DNA of 64,000 bases from Clostridiales bacterium (GCA_019423635.1 JAHZBA010000002.1:62001-126000); one strand, 5' to 3'; counted from the first letter of the stretch, positions 1-9,181 are shown. Made by a program: numbers and translations. The notes: generated by a model from the letters alone, not told the origin.

Positions 1-315
1 GACCGCACCGTGGAGCTGGCCAAGGACTTCATCCACCAGAACTACGGCGACAGCGGCCTGTCCGTGGAGCGGCTGTGCGCCTATCTCCACCTCAGTCCCG
101 CCTACTTCTCCACCCTCTTCAAGCGGGAGACCGGCATGAGCTTCACCGCCTACGTCACCGTGGAGCGGATGGAGGCCGCCGCCGAGGCCCTGCGGGGTAC
201 GGAGGACAAGACCTACCTCATCGCCCGCCGCTGCGGGTATGAGGACCCCAACTACTTCAGCTACGTGTTCAAACGCCATTTCGGCGTGACCCCCACGAAA
301 TTCCGCGCCGGATAG
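1..315 (+). CDS. AraC-type DNA-binding response regulator, C-terminal fragment (5' end off window)
   Basis: This is the last 104 codons of a regulator whose start lies left of the window; the frame is open to base 1, so the GTG at 10 is not taken as the true start. The fragment is a complete AraC-type double helix-turn-helix. It has the usual second-helix signature (DPNYFSYVFKRHFGVTPTKFR, residues about 82-102) and ends four residues later. The sensor kinase that follows belongs to the YesM class, whose partners are normally YesN-type response regulators with a receiver domain and a C-terminal AraC domain. I therefore infer that a receiver domain lies upstream. Its likely job is control of the sugar-binding and galactose genes that follow. 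Confidence 0.85.
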   Translation, partial: DRTVELAKDFIHQNYGDSGLSVERLCAYLHLSPAYFSTLFKRETGMSFTAYVTVERMEAAAEALRGTEDKTYLIARRCGYEDPNYFSYVFKRHFGVTPTKFRAG

Positions 316-588
316 CGCCAATCCTCCAACTTCCCGACGGCCACGATTTGCAGGGTGCGGGGAGGTGAGTTGGCCCGGCGGGCCAGGAGACGCCGGTCAG
401 GGCCGCGGAGGCGGCGCGCTATGATGCACGGTGCGTTTGCGGCGTGCCCAGTGGTCACGCCCTACAAGCCGGCGGCAACACGATGGGATGAACATGGAGC
501 GCGGCAGGGGGCCGTTTCCGCGGGTCTGTCCCGGGGCGGATTTTCCGGGAACACCGCGCCACATCGGGCCTTATAAGGGGGGAAGACC
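316..588. repeat. Gene-free spacer carrying two modules of a dispersed repeat family
   Basis: The spacer between the response regulator and the kinase holds no convincing gene. Bases about 351-419 form a repeat module built around GAGTTGGCCCGGCGGGCCAG. It matches the reverse complement of 51118-51186 at roughly four of five positions. Bases 439-465 read GCGTGCCCAGTGGTCACGCC plus CTAC, the reverse complement of the GTAGGGCGTGACCACTGGGC motif at 12708-12736. The kinase Shine-Dalgarno (AAGGGGGG) lies at its right end. Confidence 0.6.
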
Positions 589-2406
589 TTGAAGCACTCG
601 CTTCCGCAGCGGTGGCGGGATCTGTACCACCGCTCCAGCATCCAGCTGATTTTGTCGCTGTCCTTCACCGCTGTGGCCATTGTGGGCATGGTGTTCATGG
701 GTCTGGCCCTGTTTCTGCGCTTTTCCTCCACCTCCAACGACCAGGCCGCGGAGAACAGCCGCCGGGTGCTGGCCCAGGTCAACCTGAACCTGGACAGCTA
801 CCTCCGGGCCATGATGCGGGTGTCCGACACCGCCTACTACCAGGTCATCAAGGACCTGGATCTGGCGGAGGAGGATCTGACCGGCGCCCTGGACCTGCTG
901 TACGAGGGCAACGACGACTCCCTGGTATCCATCGCGGTCTTCTCCCAGGAGGGCAGGCTCATCGCCGCCTCGCCTCTGGCATACCTGAAGCCCAGCGTCT
1001 ACCCGCCCCGGGAGGACTGGTTCACCACCGCCATGGAGCGGATCGAAAACCTCCACTTCTCCACCCCCCACGTTCAGAATCTCTTTCAGGACCCGGACTA
1101 CCGCTTCCGCTGGGTGGTCTCCCTCAGCCGTCAGGTGGAGCTGACCCGGGGCGGGGCCATCGAGAGCGGGGTGCTGCTGGTGGACATGAACTTCAGCGGC
1201 ATCGAGCAGCTGTGCAAGGACGTGACCCTCTCCTCCCGGGACCGGGGCTACCTCTACCTGATCGACAGCGACGGGGAGCTGATCTACCACCCCCGCCAGC
1301 AGCTGATCTACGCGGGCCTCCAGGAGGAGAACAACCTGGCCGCCGCCGCTTACGCCGACGGCAGCCACACGGAGCGCTTCCAGGGCCAGCGGCGGCAGAT
1401 CACGGTGAAGACGGTGGGCTACACCGGCTGGAAGCTGGTGGGCGTGGTGCCCGCGGAGAGTCTCTGGGACAACTACAGCCAGCTTCTGCTGTTCTTCCTC
1501 TTCATCGTGTGCTTTTCCATCTTTTTGCTGGTGTTTGTAAACCTGCGGCTCTCCGCCTGGATCACCGCCCCCATGAAGAAGCTGGACCGGGCGGTGAAGG
1601 AGCTGGAGGCCGGGCAGGAGACGGTGGATTTCGGCGTGGGCGGCCCCCACGAGGTGGAGCACCTGAGCCGGTCCATCCAGTCCATGGTCTCCACCATGCG
1701 CCACCTGATGGACGACATCATCCAGCAGGAGGCCCAGAAGCGCCGCAGCGAGCTGGAGGTTCTCCAGTCCCAGATCAACCCCCACTTCCTCTACAACACC
1801 CTGGACAGCGTGGTCTGGATGACGGAGAACGGCCGGACGGAGGACGCGGTGGTGATGCTCACCGCCCTGGCCCGGTTCTTCCGGATCTCCCTGAGCCGGG
1901 GCAGCAGTATCATTCCCCTCTCCGACGAGCTGGAGCACGCCAGGCATTACCTCACCATTCAGAAAATGCGCTTTAAGAACAAATTCTCCGCTGAGATCTC
2001 AGCGGAGGAGGGGGTAGAGTCTCTCTACACCCTCAAGCTCATCATCCAGCCCATTCTGGAAAACGCCATCTACCACGGCATGGCCTACGCCGACGGCGAC
2101 GGCGAGATCCACATCCGGGCCCTCCGGGAGCGTGAGGACATCCTCATAGAGGTCTCCGACAACGGCCCCGGGATGCCGGAGGAGCTGGTGGAGCGGCTGC
2201 TGTCCCCCACGGGACCCGCCGCCGTCTCCGGCAGCAAGGGCTCCGGCATCGGCTTTCGCAACGTACACCAGCGGATTCAGCTGGCCTTTGGCCGGGAGTA
2301 CGGCCTGACCATCCTCAGCGAACCGGACCGCGGCACCACGGTGCAGCTCCGCCTCCCCATTCTGGAGCAGCCGGACCTGCACCCCGGACAGGAGGGAGCG
2401 CCGTGA
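589..2406 (+). CDS. YesM-type sensor histidine kinase
   Basis: Membrane sensor kinase of 605 aa that pairs with an AraC-type response regulator. Order of parts: TM1 about residues 18-45; a large extracytoplasmic Cache-like sensor; TM2 about 299-321; a HAMP linker; the His_kinase (PF06580) box NPHFLYNTLDS with probable phospho-acceptor His399; and a HATPase domain (ENAIYHG, DNGPGMP, GSGIGFRN). The start is TTG at 589, preceded by an AAGGGGGGAAG ribosome-binding site; no better in-frame ATG exists. It overlaps the next gene by 4 bp (GTGA), so kinase and binding proteins are translationally coupled. The overlapping sugar-binding genes suggest the bound protein, rather than free sugar, could be the ligand; this is inference. 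Confidence 0.92.
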   Translation: MKHSLPQRWRDLYHRSSIQLILSLSFTAVAIVGMVFMGLALFLRFSSTSNDQAAENSRRVLAQVNLNLDSYLRAMMRVSDTAYYQVIKDLDLAEEDLTGALDLLYEGNDDSLVSIAVFSQEGRLIAASPLAYLKPSVYPPREDWFTTAMERIENLHFSTPHVQNLFQDPDYRFRWVVSLSRQVELTRGGAIESGVLLVDMNFSGIEQLCKDVTLSSRDRGYLYLIDSDGELIYHPRQQLIYAGLQEENNLAAAAYADGSHTERFQGQRRQITVKTVGYTGWKLVGVVPAESLWDNYSQLLLFFLFIVCFSIFLLVFVNLRLSAWITAPMKKLDRAVKELEAGQETVDFGVGGPHEVEHLSRSIQSMVSTMRHLMDDIIQQEAQKRRSELEVLQSQINPHFLYNTLDSVVWMTENGRTEDAVVMLTALARFFRISLSRGSSIIPLSDELEHARHYLTIQKMRFKNKFSAEISAEEGVESLYTLKLIIQPILENAIYHGMAYADGDGEIHIRALREREDILIEVSDNGPGMPEELVERLLSPTGPAAVSGSKGSGIGFRNVHQRIQLAFGREYGLTILSEPDRGTTVQLRLPILEQPDLHPGQEGAP

Positions 2407-3332
2407 AGAAAACCGTTCTTTTGCAGCTGGCTCTTCCCCTTTTGGCCCTGTTGCTGCTGGTATCCCTGCTGGCCTTCGCCCCCAACCGCTCCCGGCGGCA
2501 GCCGGCTCTTCTGGAGATGTCGGTGATCCTGCGGGAGTCCGACACCTCCGCCACCGCCCGGCAGGGCATGGAGCAGGCGGCGGCGGATCTGAACGTGGAA
2601 CTGCGGTTCCTCTCCCCCACCGCCGACAACAGCGCCGAGGAGCAGGCCCAGCTGCTGAGCCACGAGGTGGAAGCCAACGCCTCCGCCATTTTGCTGCTTC
2701 CCGCGGACCGGCAGGTACTGGCAGAGGCCGTCCGCGCCGCTGCCGCCCAGGCGGTGCTGGTGACTCTGGAGACCGACATGGCGGGCACCCGGGCCCATGT
2801 GGGCACGGACAACGCCGCCCTGGGCCAGGCTCTGGGTCAGGCCGCCGTCAACGGCGTTCCGGCCGGCGGCACAGTGCTGCTGCTGCGCAGCGCCTCCGGA
2901 GACAACGCCATCCAGGATCGCCTGAACGCCGCCGCCGGGTATCTGGCCAGGGCGGGCCGTCAGGTGCTCCTCCTGGACACGGAAAACCCGGATTTTCAGA
3001 GCTTTCTGGCCCGCTACCCGGTGGATGCCATCCTGGCCCTGGAGGCCTCGGCCCTGGAAAACGCCTCGGAGGCGGCCCGGCAGATGTCGGAATTTCCCCT
3101 GCTGTACGGCGCCGGCTCCACGGCGGCCATCGCCGCCGGGCTGGAGCAGAACCGCGTCACTGCCATCGCCGCCCAGAACGACTTTGCCGCCGGCTATCTG
3201 GCGGTGGAAACCGCCGCTGGTCTTGCCCGGCGGCAGGCCGTCCAGACGGCGGAGCCCCTGCCCTTTTTCATCCTTCGGCAGGAGACCATGTACGCGCCGG
3301 AACATCAAAAGCTGCTGTTCCCGGTGACCTGA
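2403..3332 (+). CDS. Periplasmic-binding-protein-like sugar sensor protein
   Basis: A 309-aa protein of the Peripla_BP_4 (LacI/ribose-binding) fold. Residues 4-25 form one hydrophobic segment. No lipobox cysteine follows, so it is probably anchored as a signal-anchor protein or cleaved by signal peptidase I. The family pattern is clear: an early strand (SVILRESDTSATARQGMEQAA), an ILLLPAD strand, HVGTDNAALGQALG, and a C-terminal lobe ending FPVT. The start is GTG at 2403, overlapping the kinase stop. Binding proteins of this kind encoded with YesM/YesN pairs often act as accessory sensors. No transporter ATPase or permease sits beside it, which favours sensing over transport. Confidence 0.8.
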   Translation: MKKTVLLQLALPLLALLLLVSLLAFAPNRSRRQPALLEMSVILRESDTSATARQGMEQAAADLNVELRFLSPTADNSAEEQAQLLSHEVEANASAILLLPADRQVLAEAVRAAAAQAVLVTLETDMAGTRAHVGTDNAALGQALGQAAVNGVPAGGTVLLLRSASGDNAIQDRLNAAAGYLARAGRQVLLLDTENPDFQSFLARYPVDAILALEASALENASEAARQMSEFPLLYGAGSTAAIAAGLEQNRVTAIAAQNDFAAGYLAVETAAGLARRQAVQTAEPLPFFILRQETMYAPEHQKLLFPVT

Positions 3333-3393
3333 TTTCGGGGAAGCGCCGGAGACCGCCCGAAACGGCCGCCCCCCTTCCCGAAAGGAGAGCGCT

Positions 3394-4419
3394 ATGAAGC
3401 GACTTTGCTCCCTGCTCTGTGCGCTGGCCCTGCTGGCCGGGCTCACCGGCTGCGGCGAGCGCCCGCCGCCCACCATCCGGGTGGGCGTGGCTCTTTACCA
3501 ACAGGACGACACCTTCATCTCCACCGTGGTCCAGGACCTCCAGCGGCTGGCCCTGGAGGAGGAGCAGGCCACCAATGTGAAAATCAACCTGAACATCGCC
3601 GACGGCCGCAGCAGCCAGTCCCTGCAAAACGAGCAGGTAGACCGCTTTTTGGACCGGGGCTATGATGTGATCTGCGTAAACATCGTGGACCGGACCGCCG
3701 CCGCCGTCATCATTGACAAGGCCCAATCCAGCGGCGTGCCGGTGATCTTCTTCAACCGCGAGCCGGTGGTGGAGGACCTGCGGCGCTGGGACCGGGCCTA
3801 CTATGTGGGCTCCCCCGCCGGCAGCGCCGGGGTGCTCCAGGGGGGCATTGTTCTGGACGCCTGGAGGGCCGGCGGTCTGGACCGGAACGGGGACGGCGTT
3901 TTGCAGTATGTCATGCTGGAGGGTGAGGCCGGCCACCAGGACACGCTTTTGCGGACGGAGTACTGTATCCGGACTCTGACGGAGGCCGGCGTCCCCACGG
4001 AGAAGCTGGCCAACAACACCGCCAACTGGCAGCGGGGCCAGGCCTCCATCCGGATGCACCAGTGGCTGGCGGAGTTCGGCGGGGACATTGAGGTGGTCTT
4101 CGCCAACAACGACGACATGGCCCTGGGGGCCATCGACGCCTGCCGGGAGGCCCACGTGGAGAACCTGCCCTTCATTGTGGGGGTGGACGCCACGCCGCCG
4201 GCCCTGGCCGCCATGGTGGAGGGTGATCTGAGGGGTACGGTGCAAAACGACGCCGCCGGTCAGGCCGCCAGTATTCTCTCCCTCATCACCGCCCTGACCT
4301 CCGGTCAGGACCCCGCCCAGGCTGTGGATCTGACAGACGGTACCTACGTCTGGCTGAAATATACCGCCGTCACTCCGGAGAACCTGCGGGCGTTCCTCCC
4401 GGAGGACGAGGAATCTTAG
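3394..4419 (+). CDS. Galactose/glucose-binding lipoprotein (MglB-like)
   Basis: A 341-aa extracytoplasmic sugar-binding lipoprotein. The signal peptide ends in the lipobox LTGC with lipidated Cys20. The body matches D-galactose/methyl-galactoside binding proteins: VGVALYQQDDTFIS near the N-terminus, INLNIADGRSSQSLQNEQVD, an EPVV hinge strand, AGSAGVLQGGIVLDAW, and VVFANNDDMALGAIDAC. ATG at 3394 follows AAAGGAGAG. galK starts 14 bp downstream, which links it to galactose use. The expected mglA and mglC genes are not in the window. It either works with a transporter encoded elsewhere or serves only as a sensor with the adjacent kinase. Confidence 0.88.
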   Translation: MKRLCSLLCALALLAGLTGCGERPPPTIRVGVALYQQDDTFISTVVQDLQRLALEEEQATNVKINLNIADGRSSQSLQNEQVDRFLDRGYDVICVNIVDRTAAAVIIDKAQSSGVPVIFFNREPVVEDLRRWDRAYYVGSPAGSAGVLQGGIVLDAWRAGGLDRNGDGVLQYVMLEGEAGHQDTLLRTEYCIRTLTEAGVPTEKLANNTANWQRGQASIRMHQWLAEFGGDIEVVFANNDDMALGAIDACREAHVENLPFIVGVDATPPALAAMVEGDLRGTVQNDAAGQAASILSLITALTSGQDPAQAVDLTDGTYVWLKYTAVTPENLRAFLPEDEES

Positions 4420-4433
4420 AGGAGGAACTGCTC

Positions 4434-5696
4434 ATGGAATCTCTGGAAAACCGCATCAAGCAGGGCGCCCTGGATGAGACCTTCAAGCGCCTGTACGGCG
4501 CACCGGAGGCCGCGCAAACGCGCTGCGCCGCCGTTCTGGAGGGTTTTTCCAAAACCTTCGGCGCCGCCCCCGCCGCCCTCTTCAGCGCCCCCGGCCGCAC
4601 AGAGCTGGGAGGCAACCACACGGACCACCAGCACGGCCGGGTCCTGGCCGCCGCGGTGAATCTGGACCTGCTGGCCGCCGCCGCCCCCAACGGCAGTCAG
4701 GTCATCCGCCTGCAGTCGGAGGGCTATCCCCTGATCACGGTGGATTTGAACGTGCTGACGCCCCAAAAGGCGGAGGAGAACACCTCCGCCGCGCTGATCC
4801 GGGGCGTGGCCGCCCGGATGAAGGAGCTTGGCTGCGGCGTGGAGGGGCTGGACGCCTACGTGGTCTCCGATGTCCCCGGCGGCAGCGGCCTCAGCTCCTC
4901 CGCCGCCTTCGAGGTGCTCATGGGCACCATGCTCAACAGCCTCTTCTGGGACGGCCGCGCCACGGCGGTGGAGATCGCCCAGATCGGACAGTACGCCGAG
5001 AACGTCTTTTTCAACAAGCCCTGCGGCCTCATGGATCAGACCGCCTCCTCCGTGGGAGGCGTGGTGACCATCGACTTCGCCGACACCGCCCACCCGGTGG
5101 TGGAGCAGATGGATCTGGACCTGGCCGCCCACGGCTACGCCATGTGCATTCTGGACTCCGGCGCGGACCACGCGGACCTGACGCCGGACTACGCCGCCAT
5201 CCCCGCCGAGCTGAAAACCGTCTGCCGCTACTTCGGAAAAGAATTTTTGCGGGAGGTGCCGGAGATGGACTTCCTTTCCGCCCTGCCGGAGGTCCGGAGG
5301 GTGGCCGGGGACCGGGCGGTGCTGCGGGCCCTTCACGTCTATGACGACAACCGCCGGGTGGGGGCCCAGGTGGCCGCCCTGCGCCGGGGGGACTTCGACG
5401 CGTTCCTCATGCACGTCAACGACTCCGGTCTCTCCAGCTGGCGCTACCTCCAAAACGTGATCCCCGCCGGGCACACGGAGCACCAGGAGGTGGCTCTGGC
5501 CCTGGCTCTGGCGGAGCGGGCTCTGGACACCTGCGGGGCCTGCCGGGTCCACGGCGGAGGCTTTGCCGGCACCATCCAGGCCTTCGTGCCCCTGGACCGG
5601 CTGGAGCGCTTCCAGGCGGAGATGGAGCAGGTCCTGGGCCGGGGCGCCTGCCACGTGCTGACCATCCGCCCGGCGGGCGGCATCCGGCTGGCATAG
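4434..5696 (+). CDS. galK: Galactokinase
   Basis: Cytosolic GHMP kinase that phosphorylates alpha-D-galactose to galactose-1-phosphate, the first committed Leloir step. At 420 aa it is slightly longer than typical galactokinases. Residues 51-66 hold the galactokinase signature (SAPGRTELGGNHTDHQ) and 147-160 the ATP-binding glycine/serine loop (VPGGSGLSSSAAFE). The C-terminal GHMP motif CRVHGGGFAGTIQAF is intact. ATG at 4434 is preceded by GAGGAGG. It is co-directional with galT and galM downstream. No galE is present, so UDP-galactose epimerisation must rely on a gene elsewhere. Confidence 0.95.
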   Translation: MESLENRIKQGALDETFKRLYGAPEAAQTRCAAVLEGFSKTFGAAPAALFSAPGRTELGGNHTDHQHGRVLAAAVNLDLLAAAAPNGSQVIRLQSEGYPLITVDLNVLTPQKAEENTSAALIRGVAARMKELGCGVEGLDAYVVSDVPGGSGLSSSAAFEVLMGTMLNSLFWDGRATAVEIAQIGQYAENVFFNKPCGLMDQTASSVGGVVTIDFADTAHPVVEQMDLDLAAHGYAMCILDSGADHADLTPDYAAIPAELKTVCRYFGKEFLREVPEMDFLSALPEVRRVAGDRAVLRALHVYDDNRRVGAQVAALRRGDFDAFLMHVNDSGLSSWRYLQNVIPAGHTEHQEVALALALAERALDTCGACRVHGGGFAGTIQAFVPLDRLERFQAEMEQVLGRGACHVLTIRPAGGIRLA

Positions 5697-5707
5697 GCCC
5701 TTTGCAT

Positions 5708-6484
5708 ATGATCGAATATTACATCGTGGACGCCTTCGCGGACCGGGTCTTCCAGGGCAATCCCGCCGGGGTGTGCCTGCTGGAGCAGGCGCTGCCGCCG
5801 GAGACCATGCAGTCTATCGCCGGGGAGAACAACCTCTCCGAGACGGCGTTCCTCCTCCGGGAGGGGGAGGGCTACCGCCTGCGGTGGTTCACTCCCACCT
5901 TTGAGATCGACCTCTGCGGCCACGCCACCCTGGCCTCGGCCCATGTGGTCTGCACCCTCGTGGAGCCCGGCCGGGAGCAGGTGGACTTCGCCACCGCCAG
6001 CGGCACGCTCCAGGTCCGGCGGCGGGGAGAACACTATGAGATGGACCTCCCCAACTGGGGCCCCCGCCCCAGGAAGGTTTCACCGGAGCTGACCTCCGCC
6101 CTGGGCACGGAGCCCCTGGAGCTCTATGCCGGCCGGGACCTCTTCGCGGTACTGCCGGACGAACAGGCGGTGCGGGACTACGTGCCCGATTACAGCCGCC
6201 TCGCGGCCCTCACGGACTTTCTGGGCATCTGCATCACCGCGCCGGGGCAGAACGCGGACTTTGTCTCCCGCTTCTTCTGTCCCGAGCTCTCTCTGGAGGA
6301 CCCGGTGACGGGCTCTGCCCACAGTGCCCTGGCGCCGCTCTGGGCGAAAAAGCTGGGCCGGACCTCTCTGACGGCCCGGCAGCTGTCCCGGCGGGGCGGA
6401 AGTCTTCTCTGTGAGGTCTCGGAGGAGACGGTGACCGTCTGCGGCGGTGCGGCGCTGTACCTGCGGGGCCGGCTGTGCCTTTGA
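5708..6484 (+). CDS. PhzF-family isomerase-like protein
   Basis: A 258-aa protein of the PhzF/YddE diaminopimelate-epimerase-like fold. Visible landmarks are YYIVDAFADRVFQGNPAGVC at the start, the NNLSETAF strand with the conserved Glu, GHATLASAHV, and the C-terminal EDPVTGSAHSALAPLW. ATG at 5708 gives the canonical family N-terminus; a TTG two codons upstream is also possible. The ribosome-binding site is weak. The natural substrates of most PhzF homologues are unknown. It sits between galK and galT, 11 bp after galK, and has no obvious Leloir role. It may be a passenger in the operon. Confidence 0.88.
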   Translation: MIEYYIVDAFADRVFQGNPAGVCLLEQALPPETMQSIAGENNLSETAFLLREGEGYRLRWFTPTFEIDLCGHATLASAHVVCTLVEPGREQVDFATASGTLQVRRRGEHYEMDLPNWGPRPRKVSPELTSALGTEPLELYAGRDLFAVLPDEQAVRDYVPDYSRLAALTDFLGICITAPGQNADFVSRFFCPELSLEDPVTGSAHSALAPLWAKKLGRTSLTARQLSRRGGSLLCEVSEETVTVCGGAALYLRGRLCL

Positions 6485-6533
6485 AGACACTCCGTCTCCA
6501 CTCTACATCCTGCCTGAAAAGGAGAATCGAATC

Positions 6534-8036
6534 ATGATTGAAGCCAACACCTACTCGGTTTACATCGCGCGATTGACGGACTACGCCGTCTCCAGGGGCC
6601 TCATTGGGGAGGAGGACCGGGTCTGGGCCGTCAACAACCTCCTTGCCGCCATGGGCATGACGGACTACGAGGCGCCGGAGACGGTGCCGGAGCTCTCCCT
6701 GGAGGACACCCTGGGCCTGCTGACGGACCTGGCGGTGAAGCGGGGCTTCATCCAGGGGGACATCACCAGCCGGGACCTCTTTGACACCAGGCTCATGGGC
6801 ATCCTGACCCCCCGGCCCAGCCAGGTGAATCAGCAGTTCCGGGCGCTGTACGCCAAGAGCCCCCGGGAGGCCACCGACTGGTACTATCAGTTCAGCCAGG
6901 ACACGGACTACATCCGCCGCTACCGCATCGCAAAGGACGTGAAGTGGGTGACGCCCACGGAGTACGGCGATCTGGACATCACCATCAACCTCTCCAAGCC
7001 CGAGAAGGACCCCAAGGCCATCGCCGCCGCCAAGGCCGCCCCCCAGAGCGGCTATCCCAAGTGCCAGCTCTGCCGGGAGAACGAGGGCTACGCCGGCCGG
7101 ATGAACCACCCCGCCCGGGGAAATCACCGGATCATCGGGGTGGAGATCAACCGGGAGCCCTGGTACTTCCAGTACTCCCCCTATGTCTACTACAACGAGC
7201 ACTGCATCGTCTTCAACAGCCGGCACATCCCCATGAAGATCGACCGCGCCGCCTTCCGCAAGCTCCTGGACTTCGTCAAGCAGTTCCCCCACTACTTTGT
7301 GGGTTCCAACGCGGACCTGCCCATCGTGGGGGGGTCCATCCTGAGCCACGACCACTTCCAGGGGGGGCACTACACCTTCGCCATGGAGCGGGCGGACGTG
7401 GAGCGCAGCTTCTCCTTCCCCGGCTTTGCCGATGTGGAGGCGGGGATTGTGAAGTGGCCCATGTCCGTCATCCGCCTGCGCTGCGCCGACGATGAACGTC
7501 TGGTGGAGCTGGCGGACAGAATCCTGACCTCCTGGCGGGGCTACACCGATGAGGCCGCGCGCATCCTCGCCGAGACGGACGGCGAGCCCCACAACACCAT
7601 CACCCCCATTGCCCGGATGCGGGGGGAGCAGTACGAGCTGGACCTGGTGCTGCGGAACAACCTCACCACACCGGAGCACCCCCTGGGGCTCTATCACCCC
7701 CACGCGGAGCTCCACCACATCAAAAAGGAGAACATCGGCCTCATTGAGGTCATGGGTCTGGCGGTGCTGCCCGCCCGGCTGAAGGGTGAGCTGGCCGCTC
7801 TGGCGGAAGCCCTGGTCTCCGGGGGAGACCTCCGGGCCGACGAAGCTCTTGCCAAGCACGCCCCCTGGGCGGAGGAGCTGCAGACCCGGTACACCTTCAC
7901 CCGGGACAACGCCATGGAGATCCTCCAGGCGGAGGTGGGCCAGGTCTTTGCCAAGGTTCTGGAACACGCCGGTGTCTACAAGCGCACGCCGGAGGGACAG
8001 GCGGCCTTCCGGCGGTTCCTGGAAACCGTACACTGA
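6534..8036 (+). CDS. galT: UTP/UDP-glucose--hexose-1-phosphate uridylyltransferase, class II
   Basis: Converts galactose-1-phosphate and UDP-glucose to glucose-1-phosphate and UDP-galactose in the cytosol. The 500-aa length fits the Firmicutes class II GalT family, not the about 350-aa class I enzymes. The active-site region SHDHFQGGHYTF carries His272 and His274. A Cys pair, CQLC, lies about 170 residues in, and the conserved block GMNHPARGNHR equivalent reads RMNHPARGNHR. The start is ATG at 6534 with AAAAGGAG at 6517-6524; upstream in-frame ATG codons lack a ribosome-binding site. The next gene, galM, begins 14 bp downstream. Confidence 0.95.
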   Translation: MIEANTYSVYIARLTDYAVSRGLIGEEDRVWAVNNLLAAMGMTDYEAPETVPELSLEDTLGLLTDLAVKRGFIQGDITSRDLFDTRLMGILTPRPSQVNQQFRALYAKSPREATDWYYQFSQDTDYIRRYRIAKDVKWVTPTEYGDLDITINLSKPEKDPKAIAAAKAAPQSGYPKCQLCRENEGYAGRMNHPARGNHRIIGVEINREPWYFQYSPYVYYNEHCIVFNSRHIPMKIDRAAFRKLLDFVKQFPHYFVGSNADLPIVGGSILSHDHFQGGHYTFAMERADVERSFSFPGFADVEAGIVKWPMSVIRLRCADDERLVELADRILTSWRGYTDEAARILAETDGEPHNTITPIARMRGEQYELDLVLRNNLTTPEHPLGLYHPHAELHHIKKENIGLIEVMGLAVLPARLKGELAALAEALVSGGDLRADEALAKHAPWAEELQTRYTFTRDNAMEILQAEVGQVFAKVLEHAGVYKRTPEGQAAFRRFLETVH

Positions 8037-8050
8037 AAGGGGGAAATCAT

Positions 8051-9037
8051 ATGACATCCATTCCGATTCTCCGTCTTACCGACGGCAACTGCTCCGCGGA
8101 GCTTCTCCCCTTTGGCGCGGCGCTGCGGGCGCTGTGGGTGCCGGACCGGGACGGCCGGCCCACGGACGTCTGCCTGGGCTATGAAAGCCCCGAGGCCTAT
8201 CAAACCCTGGACGGGTGCCTGGGGGCGTCCATTGGCCGGTGCGCCAACCGCATCGGCGGCGCCCGGTTCACTCTGAACGGCCAGGAGTTCCGCCTCACCG
8301 CCAACGAGGGGGAAAACCAGCTCCACGGCGGCCTGGTGGGCTTTCACAAGAAGCTCTGGCAGGTCTCCCGGACCGGAGAGAATACCGTCACCTTCACTCT
8401 GGACTCTCCCGACGGGGAGGAGGGCTTCCCCGGCAACCTTCACGCGGAGATTACCTACACCCTGGCAGAGGGGGCCCTGTCCATAGACTACCAGGCCGTC
8501 AGCGATCAGGACACCGTGGTAAACCTCACCAATCACTCCTATTTCAACCTGGCGGGGCAGTCCGGCGGCCCGGTGACGGACCATGTGCTCACCGTCCGCG
8601 CAGACCGCTACACCCCGGCAGGGCCGGGGAACGTCCCCACCGGGGAGCTGGCCGCCGTGGACGGCACCCCTCTGGACCTGCGCCGGGGGGCGGTGCTGGG
8701 GGAGCGGCTGGGAGATCCCTTCCTGGCCCCCACCCGCGGATTTGACCACAATCTGGTCCTCTCCGGCGGCCCGGGTCCCTTGGCCACACTGTACTGCCCC
8801 CGCACCGGGATCTTCCTGGAGATGGAGACCACCCTGGAGGGCGTGCAGGTGTACACCGCCAACTTCCTGGGGCAGCGGCCCGGCAAAGCCGGGGCCGTCT
8901 ACGGGCCCCATCACGCCGTGTGCCTGGAGACCCAGCACTTCCCCGACGCCATCAACCACCCCAACTTCCCCTCCCCCATCCTGCGGTCCGGGGAGACCGC
9001 CCGGTCCCGGACGGTATACCGTTTCTCTGTAAAATAA
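8051..9037 (+). CDS. galM: Aldose 1-epimerase (galactose mutarotase)
   Basis: Interconverts beta- and alpha-galactose so galactokinase receives the alpha anomer. The 328-aa protein has the family's beta-sandwich motifs: GASIGRCANRIGGARF, GENQLHGG, the catalytic acid His162 in NHSYFNL, and the catalytic base Glu293 in CLETQHFPDAINHPNFPS. ATG at 8051 follows AAAGGGGG. It is the last gene of the galactose cluster and is closed by the hairpin at 9042-9071. Confidence 0.94.
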   Translation: MTSIPILRLTDGNCSAELLPFGAALRALWVPDRDGRPTDVCLGYESPEAYQTLDGCLGASIGRCANRIGGARFTLNGQEFRLTANEGENQLHGGLVGFHKKLWQVSRTGENTVTFTLDSPDGEEGFPGNLHAEITYTLAEGALSIDYQAVSDQDTVVNLTNHSYFNLAGQSGGPVTDHVLTVRADRYTPAGPGNVPTGELAAVDGTPLDLRRGAVLGERLGDPFLAPTRGFDHNLVLSGGPGPLATLYCPRTGIFLEMETTLEGVQVYTANFLGQRPGKAGAVYGPHHAVCLETQHFPDAINHPNFPSPILRSGETARSRTVYRFSVK

Positions 9038-9041
9038 GGCT

Positions 9042-9071
9042 GAGCGCGCACCGCCTGGGCGGTGCGCGCTC
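9042..9071 (+). terminator. Hairpin terminator after galM
   Basis: Perfect 14-bp stem, GAGCGCGCACCGCC pairing with GGCGGTGCGCGCTC across a 2-nt loop, five bases after the galM stop. The tail (GCTCTTGTATTCTTTC) is only moderately T-rich. Confidence 0.65.
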
Positions 9072-9143
9072 GCTCTTGTATTCTTTCAGCTTTCAATCTA
9101 TCTCCACTCTCCGGCCCATCGCATCAGCGGCTGTTGGCCTTGC

Positions 9144-9159
9144 CGCGGCATCTGCCGCG
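9144..9159 (-). terminator. Short GC hairpin downstream of htrA
   Basis: Perfect inverted repeat CGCGGCA-TC-TGCCGCG located 23 bp past the htrA stop. It lacks a clear U-tract, so assignment as a terminator is tentative. Confidence 0.35.
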
Positions 9160-9181
9160 AAGCCGCCGGGCCCGGAGGAGG

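Noticed and set aside
571..1947. Long open frame antisense to the histidine kinase
   Set aside because: Typical GC-rich shadow frame. The sense frame has clear kinase motifs and the antisense protein is His/Gly/Val-rich with no domain.
5708..6484. PhzF homologue as evidence for phenazine synthesis
   Set aside because: No other phz genes; PhzF-fold proteins are widespread and mostly unrelated to phenazines.
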